Positions 48,877 to 58,990 are shown, numbered from the stretch's first letter. The stretch is DNA of 64,000 nt from Elephas maximus indicus (GCF_024166365.1 NC_064839.1:40932378-40996377), one strand, 5' to 3'. Notes: a model not told the origin generated them from the sequence alone. Numbers and translations: made by a program.

Positions 48877-51800
48877 GCATACCCGCGCAAATGCATACAC
48901 ACACCCAGTGGGACTGGTGGGAAGCAAGGGGTTCAGGGAAATGTTCATTCAGGCAGGAAGGAGGGAGGCCACTGAAGAGGAGGATCTAGAGAGTGTTGCC
49001 GGTGGCGGGAGATAGCAGGAGCACTGCCCAGACACCAACACCTCTGGACAGTCCTCAAGTCATGTGAGGAGTCGCCTGGTACCTCCGGCCAGGCTGAGGA
49101 TGATGAGCTCACAGGCTGAAGGGGATGTCACCAACCCCTAGGGCCTGGAGCAGCTGTCTGTTCAGGGAACATGGTAGTCCTGGCATGCAGGGACACTGGT
49201 TCTCGTTTGTTCATTAAAGTGTCCACTGGGGGGAAGGGCTGCTGCTTAGAGTAGACCCTAAGTGGGGAGAAAAGCTGGGGATGTGGTTCCTGCCCTCTGG
49301 CTTTCTGGGGTCTTATCCTTCAGTATAGAACCACTGTACAAAAGAGCTATTCTTGCTTTATATCCAACAACGTCTGTTGCAGCATTTATAACAGCAAAAG
49401 GGGGGAGGCATAACTTAAATGCCTAGCTCTAGGGGACTGGTTAGGCAGACCACAGCCTCTCAATGGAATATTGTGCAGCTACTAAGATGGCCACTTTTGA
49501 GAACCGAAATAGTGGAGGAAAATGCCTGGGACATGCTGAGTGAAAAGAGCAGGCTAAAAATGGCTTGCACAATGCGATGTCTACAGACCCTTCCCCTCCC
49601 CAAGTCTTGGCTCTCCCAGCTGCACAGGAGAGTGGGCCTGGTGGGTCAGCTGATGGCAGGGCTGGGAGCAGCAGCAGGAGAGGATTTCCTGAGGCCGGAG
49701 GTGAGTGCTGCCAGCCCCAGGGGCAGGAAGAGACCATAGACTGTATCTGAAGGGCCACAGGAGTTGACGTCTTCCCCCTGGGCTAGCCATGCCCCTTATT
49801 AGCAAGCTCAAAGCCAGGCTGCCAGCTGGAGCTTGCCCTGCCTGGGCGAGGATACAGGGACCCTTGTAGGTGGGATGGGCTGGCCCACAGAGGTGAGCCC
49901 ACACAGGCTGGGCCCCTCACACACCAGAAGTCAGGGGTCTCACTGCCGCCCTGGGGGCCAGGACAGAAACAGCACTACCCAGAGGCTCAGACAGGGGCAG
50001 CGCCTTGCTCAGGTCACACTGCCAGAAAGTAGCAGAGCTTACAAGCATAACCCACCCATCCAGCTACCCAGGTGTGTCCCTGCGAAAAGCAATGCCCATG
50101 ACTCAAAGCAGGGAGAGTGTTCACTCTTAGGGCTGGAGCTGTCAACCACAAAGAGTCTTCCAATCCATCCTCCCCTGCTCCCCAAGGCTGGAGTGCCCAC
50201 AGAAGCAGTTCATTTGTTCATTCCAGTGGTGATAGAGGACTGTGGGAAGGAGGCGGGCCCTACACTCTGGCACCAAGTACCCTCCCACACCGCACTCTAG
50301 CCCCAGCCACCCTCCTGAGCAGGGATGCTCTGCCTTGATCCAGCTGTCATCCCCTCTAGCATCCCCTCAGGCCAGTTCTCACAACCAGAAGTAGAGACCT
50401 GGGTGTAGGGCTGGGCTACAGGGGCTGGGACACTGCCTCTGAGGGAGGGACTCTGGCCTCCCTGCCCTCCTGAATCCAGGGCCCCACCCACTTCCCTCCT
50501 CCATTCCGGCTCTCTCCAGAACAGGAACTGGAAGGAGCAGAATAACTCTCCAAATTATTTTAATTGCTTTTCTAATTTGAAAATTAAAGAGCAGGGAGGC
50601 AACTGCAGAGAGGTGCTGGCTTCAGAAGGGGCTTCCGAGGCCCAAGGCTGGGGTGCGCCCTACATGGCCGGGCCCTGGGGTACTTCCCAGAGGCTTTCCG
50701 CCCCACCTCATAGGGCCTGAGTCCCCCTTCCCTTCTTCACTCTCCTCTTCCACCTCCCCACCGCTCTCCTAGCAGGTAGTCCAGTGTTCCCTTGTGTGTA
50801 AGGGGCGTGCCTTTTGTCCTCCTGGTATCCTGGTAGGGCAGCCCCTCCCCACTGCAGTCCTGCAGAGCTGCCTGGGGACGGAAGCAGGCTGGCAGAAGGG
50901 AGCGGGGGAGGGAGGGGCTTAGTCCTGGCTGGAGAAGACTGGGATGGAGAGAAGCAAGGGGACAAGTCCTTGTCACCAGAGGAAAAGCTCAGCTGCTGGT
51001 GGCCGCCAAGGGTGTGGTCAGGAGGCCTCCCCAGGCTGGCCATCTGCTTTCGTCTCTCCCCATGGCAACCAGCCCCAGCATATCAGGGTAGCCAGAGGGG
51101 GGTGACTTCACATGCCATCTGCTGCCCACCCCTAGCCTGCTTCCACCAGGGACACAGGTGCCTGCACCCACAGATGCTCACAGAGAGACACAACAGGGTT
51201 GCCTAACCACTGGGCTGGGGTATTCAGGCCTGGGGGGCCAGCAAGTCATAGGAGGAGGCTGGGGAAAGTAGGGTGGGATGCAGGAAGGAGTGGGTAGGGA
51301 GAAGGCAGAGCTATAGCAGCCACTGGGAAAGCACTGCTTTCTCTCCCTCCTTAGCCCCCTCCATGGGGTGGTGTGGGGTTGGGCATCCCACCTGAGCCTG
51401 CTCCAGCCTACACAGAAAGGCTCCACCTGCCAGGAAACCCAGGCCCAGAGCCCTTGCTTAGGTTTAGCCTCTAGGGACAGGAGTGGGCAAGGTTAATGAC
51501 TTCAACTGGCCTTGGGAACTTCAGCTGTCACTGTGCCTCTAAAAACCTCTGTATGCTCATCTGTTAAATGTAACACCATGGGCAGCTGTCTTCCCCACCC
51601 CTAGGCCCATGGGATCAAAGGCACATGCAACTGTGCAGGGCACAGTGCACCCCAGCGCCCTGCTGACGACAGCCTCACTGGAAACCAGTCTGCACAACCA
51701 CCCAGCTCATGCACACACCCTGGCCCACTGCGCTGGCGCCAGGGTGCACCCTGTGGCCTGCACCACATGCAGGAGCACACTCCACTGAGCCCAATGCTTC

Positions 51801-54800
51801 GGCTGAACCCTCCCTCTCCTCACCGCCACCACAAACACCCCCTCTTTCCCCAAGCCCCTGAACCACAAAAGGAACAAACCCTCCTCTGAGGCAAAATCTT
51901 TCCTGGGAGCTCTGTCACCCTCCAGATCCACCAGCCAGCACTGAGGGGTGGGCAGGGCAGCCCCTTAGCCTGTGGTTGAGTGGGGAGGGGCTGGTTAAGG
52001 TGTCCACCATTATACATCTTCTGATGTGATGGCTACTCTTTCAGAACCTATGTGTCTGTTCCATGCTATACTAGGACATGGCTGTGAGCAGGACAGTCCA
52101 TGTCCACACCCCAGGGTGTGCAGGGCTGGGGGAAAGTGCACAAACATAAATCCATGAACATTTGTGGTGATGAGGAACAGAGCAACAGGGAGGAATATTT
52201 TGTATAAGGTTCTTAGGCGAGGCTTCTCTGATTTGAGCAGATGTGTGAATCTTTTGCTACAAGTACCTGAAGCTCATTAAAACAAAAAAAAACCCACTGC
52301 TGTTGAGTTGATTCTGACTCATGGCGACCCTACAAGACAGAATAGAACTGCCCCATAGAGTTTCCAAGGAATGCCTGCTGGATTCGAACTGCTGACCTTT
52401 TGGTTAGCAGCCGCAGCTCTTAACCACTACGCCACCTGGGTTTCCTAAAGCTCATTGGGAACTCATTAAACCAAAAAAAACCAAACCCACTGCTGTGGAG
52501 TTGATTCCAACTCATAGCAACCTTATAGGACAGAGTAGAACTGCCCCCACAGAGTTTCCAAGGAGCGCCTGGTAGATTCGAACCACTGACCTTTCGGTTA
52601 GCAGCCATATCTCTTAACCACTATGCCACTAGGGTTTCCCGGTACTCATTGCGGGGGAAAATCTTGTAATAAGAACACAGGTGTGCCAGCTACCTGGGTA
52701 TGAAGAACCAAGGGGCCAGAGGAGTGGAGCAGGATGTGGCTCTCAACAGCACCACCCCTCACCGTCTTGACTTCTTTTTTTGTTTTTTTCAGTCTTGACT
52801 TCTTGAGTGGTGGGGCAGGGGCTGGCACCCCACTGCCTACCGGGTTCAGGGCTCCCAGAGTTGCAGCAGGAGCAGCCAGGAGCATCTACCTGGGGGGGTG
52901 TTTTGGCAGATATCCAGGGACAGAGTGACAGGAGCACAGGGGTCTGCCCTGGCTAGGAGGGGAAAGGCAGTAGAGGAGGCATCCACTCCCAGGACAGGAT
53001 CCTTCCTCTCCTACCTCTCCCAGCCAGGATCTCTGGAGCAGACTGAGGAAATACAGGTGACTCAAAACCGCAAGGCCCTTAACCTAACAGGTAACCTGGT
53101 AAGCGGGAATTCAAGCCCTAAGATACCTGGGAGGGGGGTGAACAGGACAGGGTGTATGTACCTTGTTCAGGATGTTGTGGCACATAACTCTCTGGGTACG
53201 CCTCAAGGCATACATGATTGGATGTCAGGTTTTACAAAATACTGAAATAAGGGCATGACACCAACAATAACACCAGAGTCCCGGCACTTAAAAATATAAG
53301 GCATACAAAAACTAGAAACACATCTATGGGCAAGGGAATGGATAATGATATAGTCATAAAATTGAACACTACTCAGCAATTTAAAAAGAATAAACTAGAG
53401 GTACAGGCAACATGGATGACAATCTCAAAGCCATTACGCAAAGTAAAATAAACCAAATTCAAAAGGATATCTACTATATATTTACATTTATATATAGTTC
53501 AAGAAGAGGGAAAACTAAGCCATGGTAACAGAAATTAGAATAGTGGTTACTCTGTAGAGGGAGCGAAGGGAGGAGAAAGGTTGACTGAAAGTAGGCATTA
53601 AAGAACTTTCTAAGGGTGTGGAAATGTTCATTATCTTGATCTGATTGACAGTTATACCAGGTTCTACATAAGTCAAAACTCATCCAACTGTACACTTAAC
53701 ATCTGTACATTTCACAATGTATGAAATCTACTTCAATAAAAGAATTTCAACTAGCAAAACAAGCTCAGAGGAAAAAATCACATGGCATATAGAAATATCG
53801 AAACAGGTATTACAATCCTAAACTCATCCTGTTTCCCTTCTTGCCCTGGCTGTCAGGGAGCTTAAAGCTAAATTGGCATGCCTAGTCGGCCAAGTTTTCT
53901 GGAATAATTTTTCTCCTTCCTAATATACTACGTAATTCTGGATCTTTTGAGGATCCCTGGCTATCTGTATCTTTCACTATAATCCACTTCAAATCCTTCT
54001 TGGAGTTTGGCGGGGTTTAAATAATAAATTAAATTCGTTAAAAAGCCCCCTCAGCTTCTACTCTCCTCTTAGAGAAGAAATTAGCTTTAGAGCCAAAACT
54101 TGTGACTGCCTCCTCTTCCAGAGCAAGCATCCGTCGTCACCTCTACCAAGGTCCCCCAAAACTGACCCAGCTAACAGTGAATAAGAGTGAGCCAGAGAAA
54201 CAACAGGGGTTGACTGAGATAAAAGCTATTGTAATGAAGCAGAGTCAAAGGTTGGGGAAGTAATGATGAGTACCAAGAAAGGAGGTGCCTAGAGAGAATA
54301 CACCATTGGGAACACAGCCTCATGCCTAGCAGAGGGACAAGGGAGGTCAGTGGTGCTGCCCCACACCCTGGGCTCACCCTGACAGCCTTGCTGCTCACCT
54401 CCCAGGACTCACTGAGGAGGGGCTTGCCTTCTGACAGCCCTGCCTGCCCCTGCTAGACCACGCTGCTGCAGATGACACCTGAGGACCCAGCCAGCACCAT
54501 TTCCCTGTCCTACCACCTGCAACTCTGTGCCCTACTCCTGGGGGTGCTCAGGGCCACCTGGCCTGGAATGTGGTGGGCCAGCTTGTGACTGACCCTACTG
54601 GAGGCCGCTATGTTGCCAGGATGAGAACAAGGACCTGCTCATCCAAGGTTCAAGAGGAAGGAGTCACCTGGAGGAAGGGCCAGGGCTATTTCACTACTAA
54701 GGACTCAGTGGGAACCACACTGACCATAAAGAAAGGGCCACTGGAAGCCTCTGGAGCCAGCAGACTGGGCAGGCCCCAGAGAATTGTGGGGACAGGGTGC

Positions 54801-57800
54801 TGAGCACCATGGGTTGGTTGTGCAGGAGCCAGGAGCGGGTCTTGGACCACCGCACCAGCAAAATGGGGCAGGATAAAGGTAACAAGCTGCTATGACTTAT
54901 TAGCCTCTTACAAAGAGCTTTGTGTATCCTTCACCAAGTTCTCACAAAACCCCATGAGCTCAGTGCTATTAACATCCACCATATAGATGAGGAAATGGAG
55001 GATTAAAGAGGTTCAACAACGTGCCCAAGCCCATGGAGCCAGCACTGTTCGTTCCTGAGCCCTTGCCCTTGGCCCACCAAATATCCTCCAGTCCTGGAGC
55101 AGCCTCCCTGGGAACCCCTGCCAGCCTCCGACAAGGCCCCCAGGGCAGCGGCTTTGGACACCTGACTCTCTGCACCTGTAGGGATTCCATGATGCTCCCA
55201 GGGCCACACTCTCAGCAGGTGGCAGGGATAAGCTGGGGAGAGAAGCAGAGAGAGGAGCCAAGCAGCCATGGGCCCTGCCCTGGCGAAGCCTACAGTCTGT
55301 CAAGGGAGTCTGACAGCAATCAAACAAGTCCATCAATAAATGCACAGTCATACAAGGGGGTCTGGGAGGGCTCCTCAGGGAGCAGTGCCACCCTAGCTGA
55401 GTGCTCGAGGATGAGCAGGAGTGACCTGGTGGAAGGGGCAGGAGGTTGAAGATCATTTTCTGCAGAGGGACAGGCAGGAGCAACGGCTCCGTGGCAGGAG
55501 CTGGTGTGCCAGGGTGCTCTGCACGCTATGCTGAGGCCAGAGCAGGACTTTGGATTTGGACCTTGCCTCTTTCCATCGTCCCCTGAGCCCATCCTGCCCG
55601 GCTTCACTGTCTGCTGCCAGGCTGCCCAAACCCGCTGTGAACCCCAGGGCAGACCTTCCTGCTCCCACACCAGCTCTCCCACTCACAGCCCTGGCTGGCA
55701 CAAAGCTAGACACAGAGGGGGCTCCAGGGATTGCTAGCAGAATGTGCAAACCAGGACGTTCAACTGGATGCCAAACCAGCCCACTGATCTCCAGTGACTA
55801 CCACTGGGGCCAGACAGGGCTAGACTGACCCCTGCTGCACAGCCCTGGGCATGCTGCCTGGCCTCACAGTGGCTCTGAGTGGGTTACACGAACTCACACT
55901 TGGAAAGCCTCAGCAGAGGGTCGGCCTCTCAGCAGCCTCGACCTCTGTGATGGCTCAACAGGCCACAGTCCCCATAGTTAGAGAGGCCACGAGGTATGAC
56001 AGTCACTTTCTGGCTTTGGGTTCTGCCAGACTTGGTTCCCACCCAGTGCCTGCCTCTTATTGGCCGCGCCACCCTGGCAAGACACACTGTCCCTGAGCAC
56101 AGTGTCTGGCACATGGGATGCATGCCACACGTCTGCACCGTCACTTCTTGACAGGTTCCATCCTTCACACAACAAAGGAACAGTAGAGGGGCAGAATGGC
56201 TGCACGCATTTCACAGACAGGAAAGGAGGCAGGAAAACAGTAGGAGAATTTCTCTGCAAGCTGGAAACTGGCCTCTCTGACAGTTCCAGGGAGCATCCAG
56301 CATCGTGCCACTCCTAAACACAGATCCCATGCCAATGCTGGCCAGTCCAGAGGCCTGAGGCAGGTGGCACAGCCATGCCCAAGAGGAAGCCAGATATCAC
56401 TGCTCTCAGCTTGGGGCAGAGGAAACAGCACTGAGTAGGGGGTCAGGAAGACCCTGTGTACCTTGCCCCCTCTGGGATCCAGACTCCTGCGTGTGTGGGC
56501 TTGGATCAAATGACAGGGTCAGACCACCAATGTCTAGAGCGCCCTCCTGTGCTAACACTCAGAGTCACTCACAGATCAACCTGGCCCACCACAACCCCTA
56601 CTCTCCCTGACATCACTTCCCACCCTGTCTCGTTCTGAAGCATCTTGTAATTTCTGTGTTCCAAATTGCCTGTGTCAGCCCCATCCAGGAAAAGACTACC
56701 CAAATGAACAAGTGTGCTTAAAACCCTAATGTGTCTATAAGCCCACATGGGCCGTCACCATTCTGGGTTCCGAGAGCAGGGCTTGAGCAGGCCGACTCAG
56801 CCCTGAGGCTTCTGCAGGGCCTACCCAGCACATGAAAGCAATTTGCAGAACATTTCACAGCTGCTCCAGAAATGAACTGCTCCTTCTGGTCCCACCACCA
56901 CAGGCACTGGCCAAGGTCCCAGGAGAAAGTCTGGGTGCTCTGACAGCCCAGCCACACAGGGGGCTGACAGTGAGACCCCTGCCCACTCCCACAGAATCCC
57001 CAAGGGTTGTGGCTGCAGGTGGGAGGGTGGGACCTGAGGACCTGATTTGGAGCAGGTGATGGTGAGGACAGACTGAGCTGACCTCAGCTGCTGCCTCCAC
57101 AATGATGCCTGTCTGTCCAAGTCACACACAGACCCTGGTCCACCTGCCCACACCTCTCTTGTTATAGATGCAGCTACTGAGGCACAGAGCCAAGTAGGGC
57201 TATCCAGAGTCACGTAAGACAAGGGGTCTGGGTACCCTCCCGGGCTCCCCTCTCAGTGCTCTGCAGTGTCTGTGGACAACCAAACCACATCAAACGTAGA
57301 CCTCCCCAATAGCGGTCAGCCCAGGGTCTGATGTGGCCCTGCCCCCCCACCCCCCCAACCTTTGGCCTCTTTTTCTCCACATCATATTCCCTTGGCCCTG
57401 AAGACCCAGACCCTCCAGCAGGTCCAGCTGGTCCACCTTATTTCTCTGGTCAGTGCCTACAGGGGCAGGGAGGTTCCCTGATGTCCTGGGCTGGAAAAGG
57501 CCCAGAGCTTTGCAGGAAAGCTGAGCAAGGGAGAAGAAGGGCTTGGCAGGCATTTTCTGTCTTCTTTCAAAGATGAGGCAATTATGCTCTGAACCAGAAG
57601 AGATTGGGGTTGGGGGGGGGGTCACATCAGCACAGTCTGGAAGCCCTAATTTTTTCATCTGTAACTCTGCATTACTGCTTCTGGAGGCGGGTAAAGCTGG
57701 GATCTTTAATTCCATAATAACAATGCTTTGCACTTACACAGCAGCTCTCATCCAATAATCTCCACACACTCTACGCTGGTTAATTAAAAGGCCAGCCTGC

Positions 57801-58767
57801 CCTGCCAGAAGGCCCCAACTGTCTGCTTCATGGCAAGAAGGGGGCCCTCATGTGGGGGGCAGTCCCAGAAACAAGGCCAGGGTAGGCTGGGAGCCGCGGC
57901 CCACTGCCTATTCCTGTCAGAGAAAAAAGCCCCTAACCCTGCAAAGAAACAATGGCCGGAGGCCACATCTCCAGCTAGCGGGTGGCGCCCCTTTCCAGCG
58001 GGACCTCTGGTTCATCTCCCTCCCACCTCAGCCTGTCCATCTGCAAAGTGGGCTGGGGCCTGTACCTGAGGTTTGGTCACGGGGGGGTCTCCAGGATTAC
58101 TCGCCACCCGCAGGACAAGAGGCCGAGAAGACCCAAGATGCTCCGAGCCAAGTGTGAAGCCATTCACCAAGGGGCTGCCCGGGGCCGGCCTGTCGGGCCA
58201 CGAAAAATGCCCACCGCTAGTAGGGAGCAAGGAGCCTGAGCCTGTGCTCAGAAAGGGGCTCAGTGGCCAGAGGAAAACTTCCCGAGAAAGTGAGCACAAC
58301 AGCCGTCCTGGAGGGGGAGGCGCAGACGCCCACCCAGCCAAGCCGTCGACGGGGGGCGGGGAGAGAGGGAAAGGGTCTCCGGGGACAGGCATAGACCCCG
58401 CCCCAGGCCTGGCCATTCTGGTGAGGTCCCTGGGGGACGGCAGGGCAGCTGTCCAACGTAGGGGTACGGTTTCCAGGAGGGCAGCACGGACCCCGCTTGT
58501 CAGTCCTGGGGGTACCCGAGAGGGCAGCGCGGACCCCAGCCCGACCTGGCCCTCCTGGGAGAGGAGGGGATGGTAGAGGTAAGTGGGACGCTCGGGGGAG
58601 ATGCCCCCAACCTGCCCTCCCCCAGCTGTTGCAGGCCCAGGTGGGGCGACCCCGTCCGAGAGCCCCCGTGGCAGCGGGCCCGCAGCGGGCAGCACGAGGT
58701 CGCAGGCCGGGCCGGGGGCAGCCGAGCCGGGTGGCGGGCAGCGGGCGGTACTCACCGGCACGGACAT
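20044..58767 (-). CDS. BCAR1: BCAR1 / p130Cas adaptor, complete, two alternative first exons
   Basis: Docking scaffold at focal adhesions, linking integrin, FAK and Src signals to Crk-DOCK1-Rac and cell migration. Coding exons on the minus strand are 58756-58767 or 45437-45448 (alternative starts), then 32679-33296, 26587-26748, 26312-26428, 24317-25414, 23565-23654 and 20044-20556. All junctions are phase 0, giving 869 residues from the MNYL start. Domains: SH3 at about 5-65 (ALYDN, DELSFRKGD, DGWWLCSLHG, GIVPGNRLKIL); a YxxP substrate domain over exons 2-5; a serine-rich helical region at about 450-600; the Src-SH3 ligand RPLPSPP at 634-640 and YDYVHL at 663-668; and the C-terminal Cas-family helical domain (exons 6-7) ending LGQLAAA. 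Human BCAR1 is 870 residues. The frame is open throughout. Confidence 0.96.
20750..21235 (+). mobile_element. Old L1 3' end interrupted by an AfroSINE (BCAR1 intron)
   Basis: CTGTATGACTCCATTTATAT and TTAGTGGTTGCTAGGAG before the AfroSINE, and TTCCTGGTTCTGATATTGTA, GGGTGAAGGGTACACAGGA and CTATAAATATTCCAAAATGA after it, follow the order of ancient L1 3' ends. Confidence 0.65.
20868..21072 (-). mobile_element. AfroSINE, long subtype, minus orientation
   Basis: TTGCTACTGAGTTGATTCTG tail first, central GGTTGCCAGGCCTTTCTTCT insert of the long subtype, and the CGTTAACCACTTGCACC head last. Confidence 0.88.
21240..22110. repeat. AT-rich repeat-derived DNA in a BCAR1 intron
   Basis: Includes an L1-type end (ACTCCTATTTTATAAATGTA, GAAAATTTCCATAATCAAAG, near 21510-21550) and unclassified old repeat phrases. 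No exon seen. Confidence 0.45.
22585..22720 (+). repeat. MIR SINE remnant
   Basis: TATGTGCCAGGCACTTTCTA followed by CATTTATTCATCAACCCTAT. Confidence 0.65.
22990..23160 (-). mobile_element. AfroSINE with TGGATGTT target duplication
   Basis: Short subtype in reverse orientation. Flanking direct repeats TGGATGTT lie at 22982-22989 and 23161-23168. Confidence 0.88.
23565..23654 (-). CDS. BCAR1: BCAR1 exon 6
   Basis: 90 nt, phase 0 at both ends (CCCAG/GGGAAG, CAGCAG/GTGAGG). It encodes GKEEFEKTQKELLEK and RQGKGQLELQQ, a charged helical linker between the Src-binding site and the C-terminal domain. Confidence 0.96.
24317..25414 (-). CDS. BCAR1: BCAR1 exon 5 (end of substrate domain, serine-rich region, Src-binding site)
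   Basis: 1098 nt, phase 0, CCTAG/GTGTAT to CTACAG/GTGGGT. It starts with VYDVPPSVSKD and carries five YDVP motifs and YAVP. Then come the serine-rich segment (LSASSTGSTRSSQS), the helical bundle (LELEVAVEALARLQQGVSA, HAKLSRQLQKMEDVHQTL), RPLPSPPKF and EDYDYVHLQ. Confidence 0.97.
25560..25740 (-). repeat. MIR SINE in BCAR1 intron 4
   Basis: CTGTGTAATCTAAGGCAAGT, GACTTGACCTCTCTGTGCC and AAGCACTCAGTGAGAG in MIR order. Confidence 0.8.
25748..25876. repeat. Imperfect ACC/ATC trinucleotide tract in BCAR1 intron 4
   Basis: About 130 bp of CACCAT, CACCAC and CATCAT units with scattered changes. Confidence 0.9.
26312..26428 (-). CDS. BCAR1: BCAR1 exon 4
   Basis: 117 nt, phase 0. It encodes VYDTPPMAVKGPNGRDP, LDVYDVPPSVEKGL and a PPSHHM end, contributing two YxxP motifs. 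The donor is CACATG/GTGAGC. Confidence 0.95.
26587..26748 (-). CDS. BCAR1: BCAR1 exon 3
   Basis: 162 nt, phase 0, from CCCAG/GTGGTG to CAGGAG/GTAGGT. It encodes VVVPTRVGQGYVYEASQ, YDIPRHLLAPGPQD and IYDVPPVRGLLPSQ, contributing two YxxP motifs. Confidence 0.95.
28208..28217 (-). promoter_or_regulatory. MEF2 consensus in BCAR1 intron 2
   Basis: CTATTTTTAG matches YTAWWWWTAR exactly. It is a lone 10-bp match in an intron, so possibly fortuitous. Confidence 0.25.
29890..30135 (+). mobile_element. Old L1 3'-region remnant
   Basis: Diverged match to the familiar L1 3' passage in which TTTATTG..GTAATAGCAAAAA..AAACAACC is followed by an AATGGAATA-like block. Confidence 0.45.
32090..32300 (+). mobile_element. 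Unclassified old repeat end
   Basis: TCTAGCCTTTGGGATGTTAA, CTTCCTGGAAGCATCC and CAGCCATCCTGGACCATGAG are phrases of a common ancient mammalian repeat 3' end. Confidence 0.4.
32679..33296 (-). CDS. BCAR1: BCAR1 exon 2 (SH3 domain and first YxxP motifs)
   Basis: 618 nt, phase 0, CCCAG/AATGTG to GCAAAG/GTAAGG. It encodes NVLAKALYDNVAESPDEL at the head of the SH3 fold, including Tyr12, a known Src-family target. It then carries proline-rich sequence with YQSP, YLVP, YQAP and three YQVP motifs. Confidence 0.97.
33600..34670 (+). mobile_element. Decayed L1 ORF2 fragment in BCAR1 intron 1
   Basis: Follows the order of L1 reverse-transcriptase DNA: AAGGAACTTCCTTAATTTCA, ATGATCATCTACACAGAAAA, GGAAAAATGTACCATGTTCG, AATGCCAGCAGGATTTGAGG and CTTAAACGTGAAAGGCAAAA. 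No long open frame survives. Confidence 0.7.
34680..35400 (+). mobile_element. LINE-3'-end-like repeat, copy 2
   Basis: Longest copy of the family also at 6050 and 46740. It adds an upstream part (GGACCATAGACTTGGGGGAC, TCTTAAAAGCTTGTAAGC) and ends in GTAAACTTTCACCTAAAAC and a poly(A) run. It directly follows the L1 ORF2 fragment. Confidence 0.65.
35400..40380. other. BCAR1 intron 1, unique-looking stretch
   Basis: No gene seen. A MIR-like fragment lies at about 38460-38560 (GGACCTTGGCCAAGTCCCTT). Confidence 0.5.
40380..40620 (+). repeat. MIR SINE
   Basis: CTGACTCTGTGCCAGGAGCA, GAGAAACTGAGGCTCAGTGC and GACCAGGGTCACACAGCC in MIR order. Confidence 0.85.
40953..41745 (+). mobile_element. Probable solo LTR of an endogenous retrovirus
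   Basis: About 0.8 kb with paired GGGTGGGACTATGCAAATAA/GGGCGGGACCATGTAAATAA promoter-like units, a TTAAAAT box near 41137, AATAAA at 41652-41657 and a short tail after it: a U3-R-U5 layout. No gag, pol or env sequence adjoins it. Family and exact ends are not determined. Confidence 0.5.
41800..44700. other. BCAR1 intron 1, no gene seen
   Basis: GC-rich unique-looking DNA. Chance frames up to 245 codons occur on both strands but resemble no known protein. Confidence 0.5.
45437..45448 (-). CDS. BCAR1: BCAR1 first exon, proximal (MNYL start)
   Basis: 12 coding bases, ATG AAT TAC CTG, followed by GTGAGTGC; A at -3 of the ATG. Joined to exon 2 it gives MNYL-NVLAK, matching human MNHL-NVLAK and rodent MKYL-NVLAK. 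It sits in a CpG island. Confidence 0.9.
45449..45960 (-). promoter_or_regulatory. BCAR1 proximal CpG-island promoter
   Basis: Dense CpG DNA upstream of the MNYL exon, with a GCCACC/GCCGCC-rich run at 45590-45640. On the minus strand there is a CCAAT box (45724-45728) and a perfect octamer ATTTGCAT (45744-45751). The transcription start is not determined. Confidence 0.6.
46740..47265 (+). mobile_element. LINE-3'-end-like repeat, copy 3
   Basis: Shares ACTAGATGGTGCCTGGCTAC, CAAAATTCTAACTCATAAAG and TGTTCTGTAAACCTTCATCT with the copies at 6050 and 34680, then ends in an A/G-rich tail. Confidence 0.6.
47270..48240. other. Intron between the BCAR1 first exons, no gene seen
   Basis: Contains a C10 run near 47990 and a TG/G-run near 48064; otherwise featureless. 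Confidence 0.5.
48235..48440 (+). repeat. MIR SINE
   Basis: CAGCAATCCTATGAGGCAGG and CCATTTTACAGATGAAAAGG. Confidence 0.75.
48832..48876. repeat. (AC)n(AG)n compound microsatellite
   Basis: Uninterrupted AC run of about 12 units passing directly into an AG run of about 11 units. Confidence 0.97.
49320..49600 (+). mobile_element. Old L1 3'-region remnant
   Basis: CAGCATTTATAACAGCAAAA, CTCAATGGAATATTGTGCAG and GACATGCTGAGTGAAAAGAG, the well-known L1 3' passage in order. Confidence 0.65.
49650..52260. other. Intron between the BCAR1 first exons, no gene seen
   Basis: GC-rich DNA. No repeat, exon or RNA gene recognised. Confidence 0.5.
52279..52447 (-). mobile_element. AfroSINE, first of an adjacent pair
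   Basis: Short subtype in reverse orientation, flanked by AAGCTCATT at 52270-52278 and 52448-52456. Confidence 0.92.
52468..52643 (-). mobile_element. AfroSINE, second of an adjacent pair
   Basis: Same orientation as its neighbour and separated from it by about 20 bp. Flanked by ACTCATT at 52461-52467 and 52644-52650. Confidence 0.92.
53330..53755 (+). mobile_element. Old L1 3' end
   Basis: AACACTACTCAGCAATTTAA, CAACATGGATGACAATCTCA, AGTGGTTACTCTGTAGAGG, CAACTGTACACTTAACATC and a TTCAATAAAAG end, the standard order of an ancient L1 3' UTR. Confidence 0.75.
53770..58060. other. Intron between the BCAR1 first exons, no gene seen
   Basis: Unique-looking, with a MIR at about 54883-55040 (TATAGATGAGGAAATGGAGG). 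No coding block recognised. Confidence 0.5.
54883..55040 (+). repeat. MIR SINE
   Basis: TTCTCACAAAACCCCATGAG, GATGAGGAAATGGAGGATTA and AACAACGTGCCCAAGC in MIR order. Confidence 0.75.
58756..58767 (-). CDS. BCAR1: BCAR1 first exon, distal (MSVP start)
   Basis: 12 coding bases, ATG TCC GTG CCG, then GTGAGTAC; A at -3. Spliced to exon 2 it gives MSVP-NVLAK, the start of a known human BCAR1 isoform. It sits in a second CpG island. Confidence 0.88.
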
Positions 58768-58990
58768 CTTGGCCGCCGTTCGCGGCGCCCGGGCGGACGG
58801 CGGCGCCGGCAGGCTAGGGGCTCGATGGGCCCGCCCGCTCAGAGCCCCGCGCGGGGTCCCGGGGCTTTCGGGCTCCCGGCGGGCACCTCCAAGCTCCCGG
58901 CTGCCGGACGGTCCGGCAGCGCCAGCCGCGCATGCGCCGCCGCGCCGCCCCACCCCCTCCGTCTCCTCAGCCGCGGGCCGCGTTAAAGGC
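58768..58990 (-). promoter_or_regulatory. BCAR1 distal CpG-island promoter with NRF1 site
   Basis: Very high CpG density upstream of the MSVP exon. A perfect NRF1 palindrome GCGCATGCGC lies at 58928-58937. No TATA box is seen, as usual for CpG-island promoters. Confidence 0.6.
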
